NCBI GenBank assembly: GCA_964035545.1 | Contig: OZ037765.1 | Span: 15,742,698-15,806,697, forward strand | Direction of reading: 5' to 3' | Source: Bugula neritina | Taxonomy: Eukaryota; Bryozoa; Gymnolaemata; Cheilostomatida; Bugulidae | DNA: 64,000 nucleotides | Shown: one piece after another, positions 40,301-52,300 of the stretch | Layout: each line of letters opens with the position of its first letter | Position numbering within the stretch: position 1 is the first letter of the stretch | The notes under the pieces: generated by a model | Told to the model about the DNA's origin: nothing | Databases searched by the model: none | The model's input: only the letters and a program-made list of their open reading frames with translations | Made by a program: the position numbers and the translations under genes

Positions 40301-43300
40301 GTAGCACTAATGATGAAGTTAGCATAATGAAAATATTTGATTATGCTTTTTGATCACATTTTATTGCTCTCACTTTATGTTAGGAACTCTATCACCCGAT
40401 GAGGGCATGGCAGTGAAAGGTGAACTTTGTGCTCGGAAATGAATGCCCTTTAATTGAGCACTCCAACTATAGCTATAAATTCAAGTTGTTTGCAAAAATT
40501 GTGTACCTCAGAATAAACTGTATGTGAAGGAAAATGTGAAAGTACTAAATTGTAGCACCAGTCCCACTGTTGAAATGCAATGGTATCGAAAACTGTTATA
40601 TGACTAAAAAAGCTGTGTGTTGCTTCATAAAAATACATTCAAAAAACTATCTATCATTGTACATTAACTTGTTGGTGATAGAATTGTGTGCTTTTGCCTT
40701 TTTAAAGATCTTCCATTTAATATTATAGTCAACGTAATTGTCAATCAAACTCTTAATGCATTTGCGCATTTTTGTTTGGATGCATTTTACACAAGTTGAA
40801 TAAACATATTAGCATACAATTTCTTAGCTGATGTCAACACCATGTTTTTTGTAAGTTTTTTTTTGTACGGTGGCTTGTTCAACAATTTCCATCCTATGGG
40901 AGGCCATTTGTTGTTTGCTACTTGATATCTTTACAGCTAAATAGAGATATGGCAGAAGCTTGTTGCCGGGTGATGGTCAAGCATTTGGAAGGCGAATCTC
41001 AATATTGTGTAAGATTTCTATACTTGCTTTAATGGTACTGCAGAGTTTCACTGGTATTACTTGCTACAAACCATAGTCACGTGCAGTAAGTAACAAACCA
41101 TAGTCACGTGCATTAACTAAGTGGTAAGTTTTGTAAGTGAAGCTTAAAGATTCTACTTCAGAAAAACTTGAACTTTTGATTCCAAAACTGCAGTTGGATA
41201 AGTTTCATTGTTGATTTTAAATATCTATACGTATACATTAAGTAAGCTTAACACCAAAAATACACTAGATCATCTAAATTAGAAGTAGTTTAGGTAGTTT
41301 CTAGTGACTTGGTATTTTATCCAGCTGTAGCTGAAGCCAATTGATAGACATTTGCTACTACAATAAGCTGTCCACCAACACTTACTTGCTAATCGCTATG
41401 GCAAAACTATAAAAACAACATATAAACTGTACAAAGTGGCCAGCAACTGAGCAACTGCACATTTGATTAGACAACCTGGCAGACAAAGTGATCTGAAACA
41501 GGATTATAGTGACACACATGTACACTAATATTAAAGTTAAGATGCTCCTAATTTTTTCATATCTGCAAAATTATGGTTTGTACTATGAGTTTAAATGAAA
41601 GCAGTCCACGAGCTTTTTTGCATGGTGTCACAATATTTGCATACCATATCATAACTTTTAACATAAAACTACTTGTAGGTAGAATTCAGCCCTTTATACA
41701 GTATAAAGTCCTACCTACCACATACCCTTGCTGTAAATGTCTTGCCGGCTGCTTCTAATTGGCTAATCCACACTTCCTATGCCACAGAACTGGCTGGTCT
41801 AGCAAGTTCTGAAGCATATGTGCTCAGCTTGAGGCCCAGGTATATTACATACTATATGGTCACTGGTTTATACATAAACTAGGTGTCTGATGTACTAGTA
41901 ATATTGTATTCATCATATAGGTGTTGCACGTGCTTCATGTAAACTGAAAACTTGTGCAGTATTGCAGCTTTTAAATAATTGAAAAGCAATAATATGGCAC
42001 TGTCAGCTCACATTGTACCTCTAGTTCATATAGATGTAAAAAGTTGTAAAAGGCTTGCATTTAGTATTTATTTATGAAATGTTTTAAAAAATGGTTTAAT
42101 AATATTAGTAGAAATATTTTGAACTAAATAAAGTGTTGTACCAGATGACTTCTTTGACTATGTTTATTATTGTTTAAGTTCACATTAGTATTTACTTCTT
42201 TTCAATGCCTATTTGTATGTAGTTTTTGAATCTGTGAAATGTTTGTCTTTTGCTAATAGGAGTAAGCAGACACAGTAGAAAACTCGTTGCTTGCAGAAAA
42301 TACCCTGTATTGGTTTTATAATAAGGTTGTAACAACATACAACATTGTTCAACTCTTCAAATTATAAATAGAAGCTTGATTTGAAGCTTAATGGGATACT
42401 ACAGCTACCTTGTATACATTTAACATTAAATTATATTAAAGTAGTGTAAAGGGCCATAAGCAACCACAATGTAATGGTCAATCTCATGTTTTATGAACAG
42501 TATGTTGATAATACATGCTATTCCTTGCTTGTAGTGAGAGCACCTCAGCAACACCTGTGGAACTGCCTCTTTCTCTGAATACTTTCACTTCTTTAGAAGA
42601 TGTTGAAGAGTACGACAGCACAACATCTGTCCTTGATATATGTCGCCAGTCAGCCATTTCTCTCCAAACTCTGAGAAATGTCTGGCCAGACTCTTCACAG
42701 AATTATAAGTATGTGGAAAAAGAGGGGTTAATGGAGTTAAAAAAGATGGAAAGGATGTGGGATACTTTTTATCATGAAGCATCTGTAATATACCTGTATA
42801 CGTTCTTTCAACTGTGAAATGGGTAGATAGTATCACTTGTTTTCTTTCTTGTAAATTACTGTATCAAAATTGTTTTACTGATGGATCTTGACCTGCACTT
42901 GCAGTTATGTAAATCATAACTCAGCCTGTCAAAAATTACTGGGCAAAATTTTAAAGAAAATTTTCTTCTATTAGGAACTAAAACAATTTGAACTTATCAA
43001 AATAGTTGCTTTCACTTTATGTTAGTAGCACATATACTACACTGTGTTAGATGCACATATTTTCTGTCATATGTACATAATATATGTTTCAGACTGGATG
43101 GTAAATTTCAACCTCTTTCAATAGACATCCCGCAGTCAGTTCTTGCATCTGAACTCACATTGACTGATGTTTGCACAGAGAATGTTGGGGTTGAAATATC
43201 TTGGAAACAGCATTGGGTTGGCACAGCTTCACTTCTCATGACAATCAAGCCTCAGTGTGTTTTTGTGAACAATACCAGTGTTAATATCTGTATTGTGTAT

Positions 43301-46300
43301 GGCTCTCAGTTCTCTCCTATACAACCTAGGCAAACGGTTATCTCGCCTAACTCACTCCAGGTATGTGACTTCGTATACTAATTCTCACTCTATGTACTAA
43401 CTCACTCCATGTACTACCTCACTCCATGTACTAACTCACTCTATGTACTAATTCACTCTATGTACTAACTCACTCCATATAATGCTAACTCACTCTATGT
43501 ACTAACTCACTCTATGTACTAAATCACTCCAGGTACTAACTCACTCCATATAATGCTAACTCACTCTATGTACTAACTCATTCTATGTACTAAATCACTC
43601 CAGGTACTAACTCACTATATGCTAACTCACTCCATGTACTAACTCACTCTATGTACTAACTCACTCTATGTACTAACTCACTCCATGTACTAACTCACTC
43701 CATGTACCAACTCACCATATGTACTAATTCACTCTATGTACTAACTCACTCCATATAATGCTAACTCACTCTATGTACTAACTCACTCTATGTACTAAAT
43801 CACTCCAGGTACTAACTCACTCCAGGTACTATTTCACTCCATGTACATATTGGTAATACGAGGTCAGTCTATGAGTGCTGAGACTTTATTCATGACAAGC
43901 TAAAATTTAGTTCCATACTTTTTTCATTATAGCCCCCTTTCTTTTCAACACATCGGTGCCATCCTTTTATCAGAGCTAAATTCCAGCAGTGTATAATACC
44001 GTTATTTCTGGCTGCATGGTGTCTGTATTGTATGTCGTCATGTGTTAAATGTTTTTATATTGTGTCTTCATGTGTTGAATGTCTGTGTAGTGTGTCTTCA
44101 TGTGTTGAATGTTTGTATATTGTGTCAACATGTGTTGAATGTTTGTGTAGTGTTGTCGTCATGTGTTGAATGTTTGTATAGTGTGTCTTCATGTGTTGAA
44201 TGTTTGTATAGTGTGCCTTCATGTGTTGAATGTTTGTGTAAAAGTTATCTCTAGAGAAGGTTAAAATCATGTTTAGACTTACTTCACCATCGGGATCTAT
44301 GGTAATGAACGCATGAGCATATCTGATCCCATTCACTTGAGTGAAGACGACATCAATCCTAGAAGTTTTGTATCACCGAATAAATGCATCCTCTTTATGG
44401 AATCATACGCTTACACCAACATAGGTGTATCACAGGCACAGCACCGTCCCCACCAGGTGAGCACATTGAACTAAGCAGTGCATAGCTTTTTTCTTTTCTC
44501 TGTTCGAGTGATTTGTAGTCTCACTGGGATATTTTTTCAACATAGTATGTGACAAACAATGCAGATGTGCTATCTTTATAGGAATATCGAGGAAATAATC
44601 CCTCTATTATTAATCTACAGTGCTTTTTTCTACATTGGTTTTAGATGTATGAAAGCTAAAAAATGTAACCATCACCTATTTTCTTTTGTTTTTTTCTTTT
44701 TATGATGTGTAATTACAATGAATGAGGCCTCATCTTACATGTTTTGTTATTGAACGTAATAAAACTTTATCCTTAGCTATAATATTTGTATTGATATAAA
44801 TATTATTTTTTATCACTTGCAGGTTAGAAAAGTTTTTTGTGAACTATCAATTATTGTAATGGTATAACAGCCATTAGTGTAGGTTCCTATTTATTTATTG
44901 AGTGTATATTTAACTGATATTTTTAGCTGCTATACTTTGTGATTACGTCTCATAAGTGTGATGGAGTACGAGTTATCACTGTTCATGAAAGATTCATTGT
45001 CCACAACTCTACAAAAAAAGATCTTTTCATATCAGCATTGGCTGCACCCATATGCAGCAGCAGAGTTCATCCACAGGAAGTGACCTCACATTCTGTCCAG
45101 CTGCCATGTGATACTTCTATGCCTTTGTCTCTTACTACTACACAAATAATTGAAACTGCTTCTACTGCCGCCGTTGTGTTCCTTACCTTTTCACAAGTGC
45201 TTGGAGGTAAGTATTCAGCTAACAAAGCACACACTAACAAAGGTTAGTGTGTGCTTTGTTAGCATGTGCTCTTTACTCTGTACTCTGTATATATGGTCAA
45301 AAACAAGTGTTAGCTGTGCCAAGTAGATACATGCCTCTTATGTAGTAGGGATTCACCTTTCGTTCTCCAGCAGCAGCAGTTTTTGTAATGACGTCAGGTG
45401 TTTAATTAGTTTTTGTGTGCTTTATAGATTGGAGTTATCCTTTTCAATTACCCATAGAGCAATTTCCTATGAGACATTCAACTCTAGCAGTTCCTCTTGA
45501 AACATCTTTGGATACTAAATGCCTGTGTCTTACTTTATCTACTGTGAACGGAGTGACATACATAGTGGTAGGAGAGAGCCTTGTGCCTACTATTATCTTG
45601 CACAACAACTGTGCATTGCCTCTAGCTTATGGCCAGACGCTAACTAACAGATCTGATGAAGTGCTAGAGGCAATGAGTCTCTTATCTCAACCTCCGATAA
45701 TAAAGAGTATGCACTCTACCGCCTATACATTCACCACCGTGAATAAACAGTATCCACTACATGTAGGCTGTACAGAGTATCCCAAGCTAAAGATTGCAAG
45801 TATGTTACTCACGTAACCCACAATTATATCTTTTACAGTGCAACCGTAAATATTTTTTTAAATTACGTATATATAACAACTATATAACTTTGTACATTTT
45901 TACTTAGAGCATTTCAACTGGAACATTCAATGCAGTATGCAGCAAAACATACCAATATTATTTCTTACTTAGGTGTACCTTTGGTAATGTTCTATACATA
46001 TCTACATGTGTGTGTATATATATATATATATAATCATGAGGCACAGAGTATATATTGTTTGTACATTCTAGTATTAGTGAATGATACTTTGTGCACACAT
46101 GGATGCTCTCTTGTATGTGACAGGTGTGGGAGGTCAGTATGGCGTGGAGGTGTGGTCTGAAGGTATCAACATCTTCGATAGTAATCTTATGCAGTTACTA
46201 CATGTTCCTGATTTTGGAGAAATAAAAGTCACCATAAAATCGTGTCAACTCAATCAACACGTGTACATTGAGCCGATAGATAGGGTGAAGGATGCTGTTT

Positions 46301-49300
46301 GTGAAGTCCGTGGTGAAGATGGCTCTATTCTGTCGGTGACTGGCTCTATTAACAGTATTGAAAGCATCTCTAATGTTGAAGATGGAGCTGATGAAGGGCA
46401 GCAACAGGTGACTGCTGGTAACACACTTAGTGACATGTCAATATTGGCCAACATTCTTTTGGAAGAGGTGAGTCCGTCAGATATGAGTGAGTCATAATTG
46501 AAAAGACTGTTTATAATACACTTGCAGTGCCAATTAATGTTGTCTGTTGCTTGTGTTTTTCTGCAGATGGTCTTTGTATTGGTCGACTCCCAGCACGCTA
46601 TTGGTGACAGCAAAGAGTTCCTACAGCTCCGTCTCTCGGGAGCCGCTGCATGTCTGCACCACTCCACTACTCCCAATAGGAATGAGGTGAAAGATGTCAC
46701 ACTGCAGCTTCTCTTGCTTGATCTAAACCTCTACAATCAGCAGCTTTCAACAGGGCTCTATGACTTCCACCATATACTGGCATTCCAGAAACCTAGTAGC
46801 TTCAGTTCTTCTAATCCTCTGTTTGGGGAACAGGTTTGTACTATCTGCTAACAGTATTGAGCTCTATGGGACAGCTCCATTTCATTTGTCTGGTATAAAA
46901 CTAGAGCAGATCTCTTGAGTATCGTTGGGTGTCTGTTCTCCTACTGTCATAATTAAACTATGAGTTATTCAACAGCCATAATAATGAGTGCTTAGTAGTC
47001 AAAACAATTTTGTAAATAAACAGATAAGTTTAAACTATGGATAAGTATGCTTAAATATTCATAATGTGTGTTTACTAGCTCCTTATAAATTTACAATTCA
47101 ACCATGCATCACCAGCTTTGTACTAGATCAGGTCTATAATACTAGCTTTTGAGTTGCACACTTATTGCAAAGTGGATATAAAGGGCTCACACATGTATAT
47201 AACTATTTAGAAGCCTTTCTGCAGCTTCTTTATTGCCTGACAAATAGTGTAAGTGTTCTGTATATTATCTTGCAGTTAAAGTTTATTCAGGAAAAACGTG
47301 CAATGAAAGTAGATCTGAGCTTTGAATGTGGCCTGGAAGGAGAAGGGTACAAGTTGGTGACAGTAGGCGTGGCTTGTCAGCCTCTATGTGTTCGGATAGA
47401 AGACTCGTTGGTACAGTCTCTGGTGAAAACCATAGACAGCTATCTCACTATGGCCAGTCTATTACCAGCTACTTCTGACAACTGTGCTCAAGTTAGCAAT
47501 TATTACAGTGACACTAATCCACACAATAATGCATCCCTCAAACTATTATCTTGTTTGAAAAAGTTTCATTTGTAATTCTGTTATTTAGAAAAATAGTGTT
47601 TGTTAGTTTTTAAGGTAGTTTAGTGAAGATATGATTTAGCAGTGGTTCAGAAAATTTAATTGTGTTGTAGTTTAATATGTATGTATGCATTCATATTTAA
47701 ATATAAAATAAGAACCAAGTGTTTTCAGATTTGTGGAGAATTTGTTTACCATCTTGTAGAATAACTGGCTTTTGCCTAAAAGCGTCCTAACACAAGCTAA
47801 TAGATACTCAACAGTTCTGGCCCTGAGAAAGTTTCAAGTTGAAAAGTGTGAGCTGCTCATCAGTGTGCACGCTTCTCTCAAAGTGTTTGTGGCCACGGAC
47901 AACGCCCCCCTCACTCTCTCCCAGTTCTCCAGAACCTACATTGTGACCACATTTGCTCAGCTTCTGGCTGACCTTGGCTACCACTATGGCACTGGAGCCT
48001 TGTATTGTGCAGGTACTGTTGCTACTTCTCGTTTAAATTTTTGTCTAATAACTCTGCTAATCATTGTTTATACATGCTGACAGGCAACAGCTACTGTTAT
48101 GGTTGTATATCATAATACTATTATAAAATCAATTGTATAAAGTTTTTTAAAAATAGGATATGTAAGCTACGCCTGAAATTCCTAGCCTATGATTTCAACA
48201 TAAATATAAAGATTGTATCCAAAATCAAACTTTCTCAAATCACTGACCCTTGTGTCATAAGGTCGCAGGTCCACACCACCCTGTGTTTCTCAACATATGC
48301 TATTTCTTCATTGTTATTGACTGAAATAAACAATTAATATCATTATTTGCTAAATTTTCTGCTGAGTAATAAAATATGATGTTGTAGGGTGGTTGGTTGG
48401 CTCACTAGAGCTGCTGTTTAATCCCACTGGTATAGTTCGGAGTGTGATGGCTGGTCTCTCTGACATGATCTATCTACCATATTATGGATTCCAACAGAGC
48501 CCTGCTGCGTTCGTCACTGGTGTTAGTCAGGGGATGACTTCTGTTGTGAAGCATGTGACACATGGTTAGTAACCATTAATTAATCATTGTTTTTAGCGCG
48601 TCTTATGATTAATATTATTTATCTATTCTAGTTGTTTCTCTTCTTTGGCCCATGTTAATTGATACTCTTTAGCAATTGTCCATTAGGAAAAAATATGTGA
48701 GTAGAGGCCTGGACATACATCTATTTTATTTAAAGTTGTTTTCTCATGTAAGGATTTGCTAATTTTATTTTCAACTGTATTCAGCCAAAATATGGCGGCA
48801 GCACTTAAATTTCAACTTTCGTCCTTTTGTATATTTTCAATAAATGACTAAAGATCCTATGAATGTAGGGATGAATAATGCTTTTTAATTATACGAAGCA
48901 ATGGAGGAGTTGTGAAATCGCGTGGTATTTCTAAAAACACATATCTAGGTTGATATCATTTGATGATGTAAATGTATTGCAGAGAATTCAATGTTTGTAG
49001 TTGATCTTTGTAGGAACATTGTCTTCCGTGACCCAATTTGCTCAAAGTGTGTCCAGAAACATGGACAGACTATCTTTGGACGACAAGTTTTCAGAGAGGC
49101 AGAAACTGAAGAGGCAAAACACACCTGAAGCCCTTAGCCAGGGTCTGCGCCAGGGGTTTGATGGCTTGGCTCTTTCCTTCTTAGGTGCTGTATTTACATC
49201 AAATGTCCTCGTGTCAGTTTATTTGTATTATGAGGTCATTCAAAGGTTCCTTTTCAAAGATTCCTTTGGTGTGAAAGTAACAAAATTTCCTGATTGCAAG

Positions 49301-52300
49301 TTTTTAGGTTAGTTAGTCAGTGTTAGTCAGTGCTAGTAAAAAAGTTTTAATAGCTTTTTTATGAAAATAGAGTTACCATATAAACATTACTAATAACAAG
49401 GGACTTTGTTCTGTGCAAAACTTGAAGCAAAAATATCTTGTTTTCTCTGACATTATTTTGTGTGATTCATCAAAATTTTATAATACTCGATGAATCTTTT
49501 ATTTTTATGAAATCTAATCAGAAAGTTGTTCAAGGATTTTCTGTAAATCAGTATAAAGTTAGAAGAAAAATGTGCAAGTGATTTTAATGTTGAATTTAGC
49601 AATAATTTGTCTTTGAAACTTTCAAAATTTGCTATAAGACTGAAATCGGACTGGTATTAGTTATAATTTTGCATAATAAATGCAGAATTTGTGTCCCAAT
49701 GTTGTACATCTTTTCTGAGCTTATTGTTCATGTTTCATTACAGGAGCCGTAGCTGGTTTGGCTGACGAACCACTGCAAGGCTTTTTGGCTGAGGACCTCT
49801 CAGTACAACACCGAGCTGTTGCAGTGGTTACTGGAGTTGGTAAAGGAATTTTGGGTGCATTTACTAAACCCATATCTGGAACTGCTGAATTTATCTCCCA
49901 GGCCGGTCATGGTACAGCTGATTTGTATTAGTCTTTTGAGATCTAATTAGTTTTTAATAAGTCTCAAATCCAACATTTCATAAGTTTTCCTTTTCTTGAT
50001 ACGGAAACCTCTACAATTCGGCAAAGTTTTGGGACTAGGGAATGCAGTAAAATTGATATTGCAAGTAACAAAATGAAATCTACATTAAATTATACAGCTT
50101 TTGGGCATGAACAGGTGACCATTAAATTAGATTGTATCCTATTATGAAATTTATTTGAATTTATAATCAAGTTCTTAATGTCTTCAATAAAGATTTTAAT
50201 ACAATTCTTTGATCAACTTCATAGTAAAACTTTTTAGCCTAATTAGTATCCAGCTATCATCTTGCCAACAGCTGATACATGATATCTGTATGCATGCTAC
50301 ATCTCATCTAATTAATTATGTCCTGCCACAAGCTCCCAGCAGTTCCCTCTGAATCTTGAACTTTTCTGAAATAATAATAATTTTAATATCAAAGTAGTAT
50401 CGGCCTGTTGGCTAGTTTCTGGTTAATAATTAATATTGCTGTTGAGTTGTATTTAAATATCAATTAATCAGAACAGATTTCGGCTTTCAGCTGTATTTTT
50501 GTTAATCAGTTTTTAGGTACTCTCTTCTGATCATTTATTGTGCCAGTTATATTCATAGTTTTTTAGAGTAAAACAATACGATTGGCTTAAGTGATGGGAT
50601 GGTAGTACCAGACTTTGGTGATAACCAAAGCAATAACTAAGCCAGATCAAATAAATATGCCTTAGTTGCCCATTTGCATCAGCTGGGATTCTTAGTTTGG
50701 CTGATAATTTCATACTTGGGATGTGTCAACTCTGCTCTAGGTTGTATTCATACCATCAAAAACTGTATTGTCTGTAAAGTATGACAACCAATCTTATGCT
50801 GTTTATGTAGGTTTGATGGGTAGTTTTGGTCTGACATCCCAAAAGTATGTTTCCCCTCAGTATGTATCTTCACTCCGTGCTCAATGTACTTTGTATGACT
50901 TCTCACTCTCCAAGTATGCACTGTAAGTTGGTTTATATCTATATAGTTTATTGTTTCCATTAGTAGTTGGAAGGCCACATTAGACGGATTTTCACACAGG
51001 TCAGAGAAAAAGGCTATTTTGTTCAAAAATACTGAGCAGCCAGTGCGAATCATTTCTACTGCTGCGATCTAGTTTTTGATGACTATTAAGCAAGCCCATT
51101 CTTATTGATTTAGTTTTACATTTCATTCAATTTCGAATTGTACTTTCTATGTGTGCTTCTACTTTTCGATTCAAAGTGATAATAATGCAATATGGTATAT
51201 TCATATACCATGAACCACCATATCAATAATATTCTGAAGATAAAAATAGACTGGCAATAGAAATTGATTAATGCTGTGATTAAATATTTACGTGTTCTAT
51301 AAAATTAAAAATAACAATAAAAGCATTTTTCATTATGGTGGTTTATCATTTGAATTCTTGTCATTGTGATTGTGTTTGTAGCTGAATTGAACTTGGGCCA
51401 GTGCTACAAATCATCTAATAAGTAATAATGGTTTGATTTATCTTGCATTTGTAGCCATAGAAGCAAGGCAAGCAAGCCAGCTGTAAAATTAAACGAAAAT
51501 ATTATTAGCAGACAATGCATTAAGTGTGGCAGCAAAAATTCATCTAATGTGGCCCTGCGCTAAGTGTTAACATATCTAATCTGTCAACTATAATTCACTG
51601 CAAGTACAGGGGCCTACTTTTACATGAACGAATGATTTTGCACTTTCAAAAAATAGGATAGTAGATGTAAATTGTTCAATATAAAAATGTTGATTATTAC
51701 AATTTTTGTAATCAGATTTATGATTCTCCCACTATTAGCTATTATCCATTAGCAGTCTAAATCTATACTTTTTTATTTTCAACTAGTATTTGTGTCAATG
51801 TATGCATTTAGTCTGTAGATTTTAAAATGCAAGTTACACCATGAACTTTTAAAGAGCGCTGTAAATGTAATTATTCAGGGGTCTTACAATGTTGGCACCA
51901 CACAGCGGCCCAGTTCTATGTGCTGTAAGAGTTTTCTCCCCATTGACTTCATCTGGAATCCTGAACTTATTGCTCTTTAAGAATCTGTTGCTTGTCCTTG
52001 AATGTAAAGAAATGGAACTGCAGCAATCATTTGCACTTTCTGAAATTGATTGCGTAAAGCATGAACTAGAGTCATCAGTCTACCTCCGAATATATTTGGC
52101 TGGCAAGCAAAGCTTTTCTAAGGTATCACAATTATTATCTATTATTCGCCATCCATCACCATTATTATTCATTATCCATCATCAAATTATTCATCAGCAT
52201 ATATAACCTTATGGTAATGTTGAACAATTGTGACTTAACATTTTACCATTTTGTTACAAAATTCACTGCAACAACAGTCTGAATAGTTTTGAAACCTTCC

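Noticed and set aside
44042-44336. Cysteine-rich plus-strand and His/Thr-rich minus-strand repeat frames
   Set aside because: They come from the 30-bp minisatellite, whose unit length keeps frames open. The protein-like piece NGIRYAHAFITIDPDGE is too short to identify.
48240-48290. Possible third tRNA-like SINE (AAGGTCGCAGGTCC)
   Set aside because: Only a weak B-box-like string; no A-box or shared family wording.
49185-49312. Continuation of VPS13B exon 54 past 49184
   Set aside because: Read-through diverges from the family at once, while splicing to 49744 restores LGAVAGLADEPLQGF.
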